From Alteromonas sp. V450 (GTDB lineage Bacteria; Pseudomonadota; Gammaproteobacteria; Enterobacterales; Alteromonadaceae), in the NCBI RefSeq assembly GCF_001885075.1, contig NZ_MODU01000004.1, forward strand, positions 372,001 to 436,000: a stretch of DNA of 64,000 bases, given 5' to 3'. Within the stretch, counting starts at the first letter, position 1. Every line of letters starts with the position of its first letter. A program made the translations under genes and the position numbers. The notes under the pieces are model-generated. The model had not been told where the DNA came from. It saw only the letters and a list, made by a program, of their open reading frames with translations, and made no database searches. Positions 36,722-45,767 of the stretch are shown here, piece by piece.

Positions 36722-39244
36722 ATGTCAACGTCTTTTAATTTAGCTTGGCGGCTGTTCAAGCATGAGGCTAGGCGTGGTGAGCTCACCATTATATTGCTCG
36801 CTATTGTGTTATCTGTTGCAGCGGTGTTGTCGCTTTCACTCTTTAGTGAGCGTTTACAGGGGGCGCTTAAATCGCGTTCAGCGGCATTCATTGCTGCAGA
36901 TGCTCAGCTGCGCTCAGATGAGCCAATAAACGAGGAGTGGCTAGTTAAGGCACAAGAAGAAGGACTTGCAACGGCAAAGCAAGTTGCTACGCGCTCAATG
37001 GTGTTTAAGGGCGATAAAATGTCACTTGTAGACCTTCGTGCTGTAAATGATGCTTACCCATTGAAAGGCACCGTTAACGTCACTGATCAACCTTTTGGAG
37101 CGAAACAAATTGCGTATGAGTTACCCCAGTCAGGTGAAGCATGGGTGCAATCTAGACTTTTCCAAAGTTTAGGGCTTTCTATAGGCGACAAGATTGAAAT
37201 TGGCGATGGCACCTTCACAGTTACGCATGTGCTAGTGGATATACCCGATGCGGGGTTTAGCGTGTTTAATACCGACCCCATTGCGCTTATTAATTTAGAT
37301 GACCTTGAGACTACGGCTATTACCGGGCCAGGGAGTCGTGCACGCTATGTTGGCTTTTTTGCCGGTGACGCTCGCGATGTCCAAAACTTTAACGATTGGT
37401 TAAGGCCACAGCTTAGTGATGACTTACACTCTTGGCGAACGGTTGAGGATGATGAGTCTGCAATCGGAAGCTCTGTTGCACGCGCAGAACGCTATTTTTT
37501 ATTGGCAAGTCTTTTAGCTATAGTGCTAGCTGCCGTCTCTATCGCTGTTGCAGCACAGCGATATGCACAACGTCATTTTGACCCTGTCGCAATAATGAAA
37601 ACGTTAGGGGCGACAAGTAGCACTATTCGAAAAGTTTATTTGTTTCAAATCCTGTTTATCACTGCTCTTGGCATCTTTATAGGGCTTGTACTTGGTTTTA
37701 TTGGTCAGCAAATTGTTGCTTCACTTGTAGCCAACAGAGTTGAAGTGTCTCTTGATGTGTGGCACTGGCGACCACTTATGATAGCAATAGCTACAGGTGC
37801 TACATGCGCTTTACTTTTTTCTTTATATCCTTTGTTGCAACTTTTTTCTGTACCCCCACTTCGTGTGTTGCGCAAAGATATTTCGACTAACCTTCGTTCA
37901 AGAAGTATTCAGTTTGCCGCCTCGGGTGGAGCAATATTCTCCCTAATGTGGATGTATAGCGGAGACCTGAAGATCAGCGCTATCTTGTTTTTGTCAGGAA
38001 TCGTGCTCGTGTTAAGCCTACTTGGAGCCACCTACGTTCTTATTGCGTTAGGGCGTAAACTTGGAAGTGGCAGAATGGGCGCATGGCAGCTAGCGTGGGC
38101 GCGAATTAAGCGACGGGCAATGGATAATAGCGTTCAATTAATAAGCTTCTCGATAACCATCATGCTGTTGCTAGTTGTTTTAGTCATGCGTAACGATATG
38201 GTTTCACAATGGCGCTCGCAATTACCTGAGGGCACACCGAACTACTTCCTGATAAACATTACATCGGAAATTCAACCCGAGTTGGACAGACACTTCGCTA
38301 CAAATGGTGTAGATATCGAGGAATTTTACCCTGTCATTAGAGGCAGGTTTGTTTCGGTTAACGGCGAAGGGGTAAATACTGAAGTTTCAAAAGAGGATGA
38401 GCCGAAGAGAGAAGGTCGAAGAGGTTTAGGAAGAGAAGCAAACCTAACTTGGAGCAATACGCTACAAAAGGAAAACGAAGTTATTGATGGAAGTTGGCAT
38501 GGCGAAGAGGAAAAGCAATACCGCGAAGGATGGTTCCCAGTTTCCGTTGAAGAAGGTGTTGCTGAGAGATTAAATATTAAAATGGGTGACCGGCTCACTT
38601 TCAATGTAGGTAGCGAGATTGTCGAGACGAAGGTTACAAGCCTTCGTAAGGTGAATTGGCAGTCTATGCAGCCTAATTTTTTCTTCGTTATACATCCAGA
38701 TGCAATGGCAGCGTTCAGTCCAACGTACATTACTAGCTTTTATCTACCTACGGAAAGAAAAGCTGAGTTGACTAATCTTTTAAAGCCTTTTGCGTCAATA
38801 ACCATGTTTGACGTCGATGCTCGTATAAACCAGTTGAGGGAAATTGTTGAACAGGTTTCTGTTGCTGTTGAGTTTATTTTAGTATTGGTTTTGTTAGCAG
38901 GAAGTCTAGTACTGATTGCCCAAGTACAGGCAAGTATGGATGAGCGACGTCAGGAAATCGCCATACTTCGCACGCTCGGTGCCGAAGGTGCTTTGATAAG
39001 AAAAAGTGTTATTTTTGAATTTGTTATTATTGGTATTGTGGCTGGGTTGATGGCGGCGTTCACCAATGAGCTCAGTCTATATTTGTTGCAGACTTCAGTT
39101 TTCCAAATGGAAGCAAGTTTACATCCTGAATACTGGGCAATAGCACCGAGTGTAGGCGCCATTATTGTTGGGATTCTAGGTGCGTTTGGGTGCTGGCGTT
39201 TGCTTACACTCAATACCAGTCAGATGCTGAGAAATATGGTTTAA
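36722..39244 (+). CDS. ybbP: FtsX-family ABC permease (YbbP)
   Basis: An 840-residue permease with an N-terminal helix, a large periplasmic domain, and FtsX domains with membrane segments at about 255-375 and 705-835. 'VAAQRYAQRHFDPVAIMKTLGA' and 'RRQEIAILRTLGAEGALIRK' are typical FtsX cores. Cargo is unknown; the family works in mechanotransmission at the envelope. The second periplasmic part contains 'LDRHFAT', encoded by an exact dispersed motif (38284-38294). It forms an operon with ybbA. Confidence 0.93.
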   Translation: MSTSFNLAWRLFKHEARRGELTIILLAIVLSVAAVLSLSLFSERLQGALKSRSAAFIAADAQLRSDEPINEEWLVKAQEEGLATAKQVATRSMVFKGDKMSLVDLRAVNDAYPLKGTVNVTDQPFGAKQIAYELPQSGEAWVQSRLFQSLGLSIGDKIEIGDGTFTVTHVLVDIPDAGFSVFNTDPIALINLDDLETTAITGPGSRARYVGFFAGDARDVQNFNDWLRPQLSDDLHSWRTVEDDESAIGSSVARAERYFLLASLLAIVLAAVSIAVAAQRYAQRHFDPVAIMKTLGATSSTIRKVYLFQILFITALGIFIGLVLGFIGQQIVASLVANRVEVSLDVWHWRPLMIAIATGATCALLFSLYPLLQLFSVPPLRVLRKDISTNLRSRSIQFAASGGAIFSLMWMYSGDLKISAILFLSGIVLVLSLLGATYVLIALGRKLGSGRMGAWQLAWARIKRRAMDNSVQLISFSITIMLLLVVLVMRNDMVSQWRSQLPEGTPNYFLINITSEIQPELDRHFATNGVDIEEFYPVIRGRFVSVNGEGVNTEVSKEDEPKREGRRGLGREANLTWSNTLQKENEVIDGSWHGEEEKQYREGWFPVSVEEGVAERLNIKMGDRLTFNVGSEIVETKVTSLRKVNWQSMQPNFFFVIHPDAMAAFSPTYITSFYLPTERKAELTNLLKPFASITMFDVDARINQLREIVEQVSVAVEFILVLVLLAGSLVLIAQVQASMDERRQEIAILRTLGAEGALIRKSVIFEFVIIGIVAGLMAAFTNELSLYLLQTSVFQMEASLHPEYWAIAPSVGAIIVGILGAFGCWRLLTLNTSQMLRNMV

Positions 39245-39266
39245 GTGTTAAGCGTTAATCTAAAAC

Positions 39267-39435
39267 GGACGGACACTTGAATCTAAAACGAATCCAAAAC
39301 GGACAGACACTTGAACAAGTATTGTTGAATAAGTTTTGCAGCGGACAGTCACTTACTAGAAGTGAGTGACTGTCCACTATTAGGTGTTAGGTGAGATTTG
39401 AGTGACTGTCCACTGTTAGGTGCGAGTGTCTGTCC
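39267..39435. repeat. Dispersed-motif cluster between convergent genes
   Basis: Copies: variant 39267-39277, exact 39301-39311, then GGACAGTCACT 39343-39353 facing AGTGACTGTCC 39365-39375. Two more inverted copies follow at 39401-39411 and 39425-39435. The facing pair makes an 11-base-pair hairpin between ybbP and yfcH, in the position of a bidirectional terminator. Confidence 0.88.
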
Positions 39436-39454
39436 ACATTTCCTTAGATTATGA

Positions 39455-40351
39455 TTAAGCGCTATATATGTCGCTTAGAGCATCATCGATGGCAGGATAT
39501 TCAAATGTAAATCCGGAAGACGTAAGTTTCTCGGGAATAACTCTTTGACCTTCCAAGATCATCGTTGAGGATTCGCCCATCGCTACCTTCATAAGAAAAC
39601 TAGGTACATTAAACAGACAGGGACGGCCAAGCGATTTAGCGAGAGCTTTAGAGAACACTTTGTTTGTTACAGGTGCCGGAGCTGTTAGGTTAAACGCGCC
39701 AGAACAAACTTCTTTTTCGAGTAAAAACGCAATGCCACGTACCATATCCTGAAGATGGATCCAGGCTAAGTACTGACTCCCACTCCCCAATGTACCTCCT
39801 ACCCCCAATTTAAACGGCAGTGCCATCTTCCCTAATGCGCCACCTTTTTCGGATAGAACTACGCCAGTACGCAGTGTTACTACGCGTGTTTTAGTTTGAT
39901 CTACGCTTTGGGCAATAGCTTCCCATTTTGCGCAAAGTTCATGGGTAAATTCGTTATGAGGTGAGGTATCTTCAGTTACAACCTTGTCTTTTTGATTGCC
40001 GTAAAAACCAATTGCAGAGCCCGATAAGAAAACTGGCGGCGGCCTGTCACAACTGTTTATCTTGGACACTAGCGCAGAGGTGATATCCCAACGACTATCG
40101 CAAATTGCTCTCTTTTGAGTGTCTGTCCAACGCTTATCGGCGATAGGTTCTCCAGCTAAATTAATTATCGCGTCAAAACGTTCAAAACTCTCTATCGACG
40201 AAACGTTCTCAACGACTCTAACGTGATTTCCTAACTTACTTTGTGCACTAGCAACGTTACGAGAAACTACAGTAAACTCGTGATCACGCGAATATTGGTG
40301 AATAAATTCGCTACCAATTAGCCCTGTTCCACCGGTCATTAGAATATTCAC
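39455..40351 (-). CDS. yfcH: TIGR01777 family NAD-dependent epimerase-like protein
   Basis: An atypical SDR with 298 residues. 'MNILMTGGTGLIGSEFIHQY' is the nucleotide-binding start, followed by 'NLAGEPIADKRWTDTQKR', 'SGSAIGFYG' and 'LRTGVVLSEKGGALGKM'. The family's reaction is not established. It lies next to folX, as in E. coli. 'WTDTQ' is encoded by an exact dispersed motif (40118-40128), yet the surrounding alignment needs no insertion, so here the motif arose by substitution. Confidence 0.92.
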   Translation of the reverse strand: MNILMTGGTGLIGSEFIHQYSRDHEFTVVSRNVASAQSKLGNHVRVVENVSSIESFERFDAIINLAGEPIADKRWTDTQKRAICDSRWDITSALVSKINSCDRPPPVFLSGSAIGFYGNQKDKVVTEDTSPHNEFTHELCAKWEAIAQSVDQTKTRVVTLRTGVVLSEKGGALGKMALPFKLGVGGTLGSGSQYLAWIHLQDMVRGIAFLLEKEVCSGAFNLTAPAPVTNKVFSKALAKSLGRPCLFNVPSFLMKVAMGESSTMILEGQRVIPEKLTSSGFTFEYPAIDDALSDIYSA

Positions 40352-40371
40352 AATTCACTCCTTAGGCGCGC

Positions 40372-40740
40372 TTATCCCGTCTTATTGCAGGATAGCGTGA
40401 GAGACACTGAGTCAGAAAACCTCAGTGCGTGTGGCTTATCTACTTCAACCTCAGCATAACGTACTGAAGAGTGCTCTGCTGCAATACTTAGCACATCGGC
40501 GGTAAGCTTCTCTAACAGAGAAAAGCGGTTGTCTTCTACAAGTTTAATTATCGCTTTTGTGATTGTTTTATAATTTAGTGCATCGCTCATGTTGTCAGTA
40601 TTGGTTGCTTTTTCTGCGTCGTAATCGATTTTAACGTTAACGACAACGTCCTGTTTGTTCTTTATTTCATCTTCATTGATGCCAATGTATGTGCGTAGTC
40701 TTAAGTTTTTAATTTTAATAGTGGCAAGATTAAAGTTCAT
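40372..40740 (-). CDS. folX: Dihydroneopterin triphosphate 2'-epimerase
   Basis: A 122-residue FolB-fold enzyme. '[19 protein letters not shown]', '[12 protein letters not shown]', '[14 protein letters not shown]' and '[20 protein letters not shown]' match FolX closely. It converts dihydroneopterin triphosphate to the monapterin form. It is the first gene of an operon with yfcH (20-base gap). Confidence 0.93.
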   Translation of the reverse strand: MNFNLATIKIKNLRLRTYIGINEDEIKNKQDVVVNVKIDYDAEKATNTDNMSDALNYKTITKAIIKLVEDNRFSLLEKLTADVLSIAAEHSSVRYAEVEVDKPHALRFSDSVSLTLSCNKTG

Positions 40741-40813
40741 TGAAGTCTCTTGTTTGTAGTTGTTTATAAGTCGTTGTAAAGTATTGTCGTTTCAGTCAGG
40801 AATGTAGCACAAA

Positions 40814-41845
40814 ATGTCAATGGAACTACGCTCGCCAACAGCAAAAATGCTCATAGTATTAGCATGTTTAATCGTGGTGATGGCCGGTATTAAAGCGGCC
40901 AGCACAATAATGGTACCGTTCTTTCTCTCTATTTTTATAGCGATCGCGTGCAGTCCAATAATACGTTGGACGTCAAAATTTGGGGTGCCAAAATGGCTCT
41001 CTATAACTTTTGTTATACTGCTTATTGTTGTTTTTGGTTTTCTTTTGGCTGGCTTGGTTGGTCAGTCAATGACCGAGTTTAGAGAAAATCTGCCTGAATA
41101 CAGAAGTAAGCTTGATACTGAGTTTGCTTGGGTCGTGACTAAACTGGCTGAATATAATATTCACATCAATAGAGAGTTAATTGCTTCCCACCTCGACCCA
41201 GCAACAGCTATGTCTGTAGCCACAAATTTTATAAGCGGGATGGGCGGTGTACTCTCAAACCTCTTTCTAATTCTCCTCACTGTTATTTTTATGCTTTTTG
41301 AAGCAGATAGTATTCCTCGCAGACTACACATCGCGTTATCAGACCCTGATATGAAGTTAAAACACATCGACAGGTTTATACGCTCTGTGAATAGCTATCT
41401 TGCTATCAAAACAGTGGTGAGCCTGGGGACTGGACTAATCATTGGGTTATGGCTTTATATTATGGGCGTTGATCACTTTATGCTATGGGCTGTGCTTGCT
41501 TTCATGCTTAACTTTATTCCCAATATTGGTTCAATAATTGCGGCAGTCCCGGCTGTACTTATTGCTTTTGTGCAATTAGGGCCAGCGTCTGCGGGTTTTG
41601 CTGCTTTAGGCTTTGTAATGGTTAACACTATCATGGGAAATATGGTTGAGCCTCGGTTAATGGGAAAAGGCATGGGGCTTTCGACGTTGGTTGTTTTTCT
41701 CTCGTTAATATTTTGGGGTTGGTTGTTAGGCACAGTAGGCATGCTATTGTCAGTGCCCTTGACGATGGTTGTAAAAATTGCACTAGAATCAAGAGACGAG
41801 AGTAAATGGCTTGCCGTACTGCTTTCAAGCGAAGGTAGTAAATAA
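40814..41845 (+). CDS. AI-2E family transporter
   Basis: A 343-residue inner-membrane protein with about eight hydrophobic segments. The family signature appears as 'ALLAFMLNFIPNIGSIIAAVPAVL' (approximately, across residues 233-256) with 'VEPRLMGKGMGLSTLVVFLSLIFWGWLLG' further on. Members such as PerM and TqsA export autoinducer-2 or act as Na+/H+ antiporters; the substrate here is unknown. It is divergent from folX and is the last housekeeping gene before the accessory island. Confidence 0.9.
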   Translation: MSMELRSPTAKMLIVLACLIVVMAGIKAASTIMVPFFLSIFIAIACSPIIRWTSKFGVPKWLSITFVILLIVVFGFLLAGLVGQSMTEFRENLPEYRSKLDTEFAWVVTKLAEYNIHINRELIASHLDPATAMSVATNFISGMGGVLSNLFLILLTVIFMLFEADSIPRRLHIALSDPDMKLKHIDRFIRSVNSYLAIKTVVSLGTGLIIGLWLYIMGVDHFMLWAVLAFMLNFIPNIGSIIAAVPAVLIAFVQLGPASAGFAALGFVMVNTIMGNMVEPRLMGKGMGLSTLVVFLSLIFWGWLLGTVGMLLSVPLTMVVKIALESRDESKWLAVLLSSEGSK

Positions 41846-42819
41846 AGCGATTAGTAGTAGGTGTTAAGTAGCAGGCGCCAGAACTGCGAGATTGAAGCCC
41901 AACAACCTCGGTAAGTGAAGTTGCCCCATTAAGTAGGACTCATTTTTAAGCGGCAACTAAGGCCTGATTTCGATGTTGTATCGGACTCAGGCTTTTTAAC
42001 TTAATACGTTCGCTGTTGAATGCGAGCCTGTTTTAAGCCAGTATTGAGTCACGATTGAGAGTGTGCAATTAAAAGCTGTCGAAATTTACGTGTTTGTCCA
42101 CTGACTCCGCTTGTCAGAAGGTAAGTGGTTGTCTGCTGACGAAGTGGTGTTTTTTGCGCAAAAACAGTTTAAAAGGCAGATTGTAAGAACGGCTGAGAAG
42201 TGTCTAGGTTATTTGTGTCGATTCAGTTGCGGGAATTGCTACAATTGTATTTATCCTTCAATTTACAACAATTGGACATCAAAGTATTACTCCGTGCGAT
42301 ATTGCTATATCTCCTCTGTGTGTAAATTAAATAAATTACCTCCAGTAATAATGAAGAGTTATCTATTGAGGACCTTTCCTATACCGACCTCGTTTGCTTG
42401 GCGGAGCATTTTGCGAGAAAAGAGGACTGGCAACAGTAACGCAAAATTAACTCACTACATCGAAAAAAGGTTTCCGGCGAATGTTAGCAAGGATTCATGA
42501 GCCTATTCATCAGAATTATGCTCATCAATAGCTCCCGAATTCCGTCACTTCTGATAAAAAACAAAAAAATTTAACCCCACTTTTCTACCAGACTCGTCTA
42601 ATAGATAAACTCGATCACATTTGTGTTCTGTTACAACTAGAGACGACACTAAATAAAGCGTCAAAAGCTATGGGGAAAAACAATTATTTCTATAGTGCTT
42701 TGTAGGCCAAATTCACTTTATATTCTATAAGGCTAGAAGTTTGAAGATTTGTCCTCGTTTCATACGAGTTTCTTTCATCAGTTAAAATTAGATATGAGGT
42801 TAGTAAGGAAATTAGAATA
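41846..42819. other. Left border region of the accessory island
   Basis: About 970 bases without an intact gene. They hold the IS3 remnant, a hairpin with GCCTGA/TCAGGC and T-run at 41963-41996, and degenerate copies of the dispersed motif near 42090. The right half is AT-rich and shows nothing I recognise until the ribosome site of the 498-residue gene. Confidence 0.6.
41946..42026 (-). pseudogene. IS3-family transposase remnant (orfB C-terminus)
   Basis: Read on the minus strand these 27 codons give 'FNSERIKLKSLSPIQHR' plus a short tail and a stop. That is the standard end of IS3-family OrfB. Upstream the frame hits stop codons, so only the last piece remains. The adjacent 41900-41945 may be the old IS end. 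It is too short for an ORF caller and marks the left edge of the AT-rich island. Confidence 0.7.
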
Positions 42820-44316
42820 ATGGAAAAAAACAATTTTCAAGCCATTCTGTCTACTTATTTTGTTTGTGTCCATTTCAGGAATGCTGTTTTGAAAAGAAAG
42901 ACTCTCGATGCAAAGACAACTTCAATCTTATGTTTTCTGACTCTAGCACTGGCTCTTTTCTTTTCCATTGAGTTACAAGCCAAAGAAAAAGAAGATTACT
43001 TTGATGAAAGAGCCGGTTACTTCAAAGTTTTGTATTCTAAAACTAATTATCTAACAACGCTTGCCGTCTATCGTGTCGGAAAGCCTTCATATAATATCCT
43101 TACTAATGCTAATGATAAGTTACTTGACATTGGTACTGGCCTCAAAATTGGTGGTCCAAAGGGGGCGCTTGCTTCACTGATAGTAAATCAAGGTAGAAAG
43201 GGCGGTTTGGCGTTGCTTAGTGCCTATCTTGAGACTCCACAACAAGTTACATATGAATACGCTGCAGCCTTCATGAAGGAAGGGCTCGAAAAGTATAAAG
43301 TCAATTATAGTTTATATAGAAAAGGTCTTGGGAATTTATCAGCTGACGAGGAAAAAAGATTTAGAGAGAATCAAGCGTTTGTTGACTTGTTGGGTGACGC
43401 TAAAGAACTTTATCTTTCAAGTAAAGACGCGAAGCAAGCGCCACTTGTTTACGAAGATGGTGGGGACCTTTTGTCATCGGTAGAATCTGTTTTTACGAAA
43501 AATGCACATATGAGCAAGACGCTGCTCACTTTGAAAATCGCCGATATTCTAATTGCAACTACAGTCAATTTAAATGACTACGAGCCTTTCGTTTCGTTCA
43601 ATCAACAATTCGAACGCAGCGTTTTAATTAATTCGGGGGATGAAAAAACGACTACTAATAAAGTAAATGCTAGCTCCACATTCTCACCACTAAATCTAAA
43701 TTTTACATTTGATAACTATAGGACCCGAAATGATTTTGAAGCCGACTTTTTATTAATTAGAAATCCTTCGATTAGTATAGTGAGAAGAAAAGAAACAGAT
43801 AGAAATGTTCTTGACGTTAAAGAGGTGAAGAAGTGTGAATCATCTATTCGCTTGACTTCGCTAATTACGTTACAGGGCGAAACATCGATTGGCATCGATC
43901 TCCACACCGTAAACTACTCTAAAAGTCGCAATAACAATTCAAAAGCCAATATAGGTCTTGCATTAGCTCCTAAAGGAGCTGGATGCGAAATGTTTATTCC
44001 AATTATCAGCGCCGAAAGCACAGGAATGCCTGAATTAGAATTTAGTGATGGTACTGTCGCTACCGTAGGAGACCCCATGGCATGGATAAATATAGAGATG
44101 AACATTTTTCCAAGTGGTCAGATTGACTACAAGTGGGGCCATGCAAAAGAGAACAAAAATATAAACAAAAGATTTAGAAAACGCGCAAAAGCTTCGTTTG
44201 ACGCGAATCGAGAATATGAGTTGGTTATATATGGGCACGCTGAGAGTTCAACTCGTGCTTGGGTCGACAACATCGTTATCAAGCAGTGGAAGCAAAAAAA
44301 GATTAATAGAAAATAA
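42820..44316 (+). CDS. Large exported protein of unknown function
   Basis: A 498-residue protein. A hydrophobic segment at about 34-53 ending 'IELQAKEKED' is a likely Sec signal, behind a long basic N-region. A helical part follows (about 60-250). The C-terminal part is beta-rich ('SPLNLNFTFDNYRTRNDFEADFLLI' region to 'STRAWVDNIVIKQW'), like a jelly-roll or concanavalin-type domain. I do not recognise the family. AAGGAAA lies upstream of ATG 42820. It is the first gene of the AT-rich cluster and ends one base before the next start. Confidence 0.75.
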   Translation: MEKNNFQAILSTYFVCVHFRNAVLKRKTLDAKTTSILCFLTLALALFFSIELQAKEKEDYFDERAGYFKVLYSKTNYLTTLAVYRVGKPSYNILTNANDKLLDIGTGLKIGGPKGALASLIVNQGRKGGLALLSAYLETPQQVTYEYAAAFMKEGLEKYKVNYSLYRKGLGNLSADEEKRFRENQAFVDLLGDAKELYLSSKDAKQAPLVYEDGGDLLSSVESVFTKNAHMSKTLLTLKIADILIATTVNLNDYEPFVSFNQQFERSVLINSGDEKTTTNKVNASSTFSPLNLNFTFDNYRTRNDFEADFLLIRNPSISIVRRKETDRNVLDVKEVKKCESSIRLTSLITLQGETSIGIDLHTVNYSKSRNNNSKANIGLALAPKGAGCEMFIPIISAESTGMPELEFSDGTVATVGDPMAWINIEMNIFPSGQIDYKWGHAKENKNINKRFRKRAKASFDANREYELVIYGHAESSTRAWVDNIVIKQWKQKKINRK

Positions 44317-44317
44317 A

Positions 44318-44794
44318 ATGAAAAAAATCATATTAGCGTTAACTGTGGTGATATCAAATTACGCGGGTGCAACCTCTGGATGCATTAGTACTACAGAGAA
44401 CGGAAAACAGTATTGTTCAAAAGTTATGTCTTTCAGCAGTTGCCAAATGACACGCAACTCAGCCACTTTGATAAATGACTTAAAGGTCATTAAAAAAGAA
44501 CTTGCAGTTATCAAGCAAAATCCAACAACACGACAAAAGCATAGGATCTGTGTTGGGAGAGACATAGGCGAAGTCGTAGGCTATGAGTCAGGCAAAGTTC
44601 TAAGTAGCCAACAAAGTTAAAGGCTCGAACAAAATCTAGTAACAGAGCCTAAGCGATGCGATGGCGATAGATACTGGCAAGTATTTGGTTCATGCGCGGA
44701 TAAATGTGGAATCGGACATAGGACCGTTACATGTAGCAATAGCGCTAAATGTCAATGCTTTGATAGGCGCAGGTCTAGGGAAGGATGTATGTAA
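44318..44794 (+). pseudogene. Exported TSP1-like Cys-rich protein interrupted by an in-frame stop
   Basis: The intact part (44318-44620, 100 residues) has a signal peptide (MKKIILALTVVISNYAGA) and several Cys. It ends at TAA 44618-44620. The same frame stays open past that stop to 44794 and encodes 'WQVFGSCADKCGIGHRTVTC' followed by 'SNSAKCQC'. That is a thrombospondin type 1-like repeat. The full product would be about 158 residues. One substitution (for example CAA to TAA) explains the break. It may be a pseudogene, a truncated working protein or a sequencing error. Confidence 0.7.
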
Positions 44795-44834
44795 AGGGAT
44801 GTTTAAAATAACGATATTTTTGAAAGGTATGATT

Positions 44835-45128
44835 ATGAAAATAAATAAAATCACAAGGCCTCTCGCATATTTTGCTCTGTTGTTTGCTTCTGTTTTTCTT
44901 GCAGGATGTCAAACATGGGGCTGGGTTGAAACAGTTGATAGAAAAGTCGAACAAATTGACAAAAGAAATAAAGGTTATGAAGAAAGTGTAGGGATCTGCA
45001 AAGTATACGATAAGAATGGCTCGTTGAAAGCTTGCCTACACAATCCAAGAGACTTTTGCAACTCATTAAGCTCTGGAAAGGATATTGAAAGAGTTGCATG
45101 GGAAGCGAATGGCAGCTGTTATAGATAG
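44835..45128 (+). CDS. Small lipoprotein of unknown function
   Basis: A 97-residue protein with signal peptide and lipobox LAGC ('FASVFLAGCQTWGW'). The mature part has a charged helix ('VDRKVEQIDKRNKGYEESV') and four further Cys. AAAGG lies seven bases before ATG 44835. No known family. It directly precedes the two GG-leader peptides and could be an immunity or anchoring factor for them; that is inference from position only. Confidence 0.75.
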   Translation: MKINKITRPLAYFALLFASVFLAGCQTWGWVETVDRKVEQIDKRNKGYEESVGICKVYDKNGSLKACLHNPRDFCNSLSSGKDIERVAWEANGSCYR

Positions 45129-45168
45129 TATAAAAACAGCTTTTTTATATGTTATACGAGGAACTAAT

Positions 45169-45483
45169 ATGTCAAAAAAACTAAAAAAAATTTTGTCAAC
45201 TATTTTACTGAGTGGGGGCATGAGTCTTTTTTGTCTGAATGCGCATGCAAACTCAAATAAAGTAGAGCCATTATCAATGTGTAAATCTGTTTTTAAAGTC
45301 GATGATTCCAAAACTGAAATATTAAAGTCGGATTACTTGTCTGAATCAGATTTAACAGAACTTCAAATACTTGAAGAGTGCACTGATGTGAGTGCAGTTG
45401 AAGGTGGTGGGATGATGAAAAATACAGTTTATGGTTTGGCTTTGGGCGGGCTTATCATTCTTATTATTGGTGCTAGTGCATAA
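45169..45483 (+). CDS. Double-glycine leader peptide precursor A with Sec signal
   Basis: The precursor has 104 residues. A Sec signal (1-27, ending AHA), an acidic pro-region and a leader 'LSESDLTELQILEECTDVSA' are followed by V-E-G-G at 77-80. Relative to the GG, Val-4, Val-7 and Asp-8 match classic C39-protease leaders. The remaining 24 residues are hydrophobic with a GxxxG ('GLALG') and lack charge after the first few residues. GAGGA lies seven bases before ATG 45169. It shares its architecture with the next gene and is probably matured by the lipoprotein peptidase downstream. Confidence 0.8.
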   Translation: MSKKLKKILSTILLSGGMSLFCLNAHANSNKVEPLSMCKSVFKVDDSKTEILKSDYLSESDLTELQILEECTDVSAVEGGGMMKNTVYGLALGGLIILIIGASA

Positions 45484-45512
45484 GAATCTTTTGTTAAATA
45501 TAGAGGTGGGTC

Positions 45513-45758
45513 ATGGAAAAAATTATTAAGAATCTGTGTTGCGTAACTATGTTGTCATTGAGCTTTTCAAGCTTAGCTGATGAAAAATTAGCTATCACTG
45601 AAGACGGAGTTCAGCTGTCAAAAGAAGATTTGATGTTACTAAGAGAATCTGAATCTGAAGATGTACTAGAAGTGAAAGGAGGTAAAAGCCAGCAAGAGTA
45701 TATTTTAAATATTGCCGCTGGTGTTATAGCAGCAGGTGTGATACTTGCTGCCGGTTGA
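45513..45758 (+). CDS. Double-glycine leader peptide precursor B with Sec signal
   Basis: The precursor has 81 residues. The signal peptide ends near SLA (about 22). The leader 'LSKEDLMLLRESESEDVLE' runs into V-K-G-G (54-57). Its Val-4, Val-7, Asp-8 and LSxxDL pattern match those of precursor A. Exactly 24 residues follow, ending 'NIAAGVIAAGVILAAG', a Gly/Ala-rich membrane-type helix. GAGGTG precedes the ATG. A nine-base gap leads to the C39-like lipoprotein gene. A related pair of this kind recalls two-peptide bacteriocins, but export here would be by Sec. Confidence 0.8.
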   Translation: MEKIIKNLCCVTMLSLSFSSLADEKLAITEDGVQLSKEDLMLLRESESEDVLEVKGGKSQQEYILNIAAGVIAAGVILAAG

Positions 45759-45767
45759 GCAAAAAAA

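Noticed and set aside
41961..42000. GCCTGA/TCAGGC hairpin with T-run as a terminator of the AI-2E gene
   Set aside because: It overlaps the IS3 OrfB remnant, so the symmetry may be chance; kept only as a remark in the border region.
42111..42500. 129-codon plus-strand frame (TTG start) in the island border
   Set aside because: No ribosome site, composition unlike a protein and it begins within degenerate motif sequence; next to an IS remnant.
44661..45128. 155-codon frame starting at 44661
   Set aside because: The upstream part is out of frame with the TSP1-like coding sequence; the real gene in this frame starts at 44835 with a lipobox.
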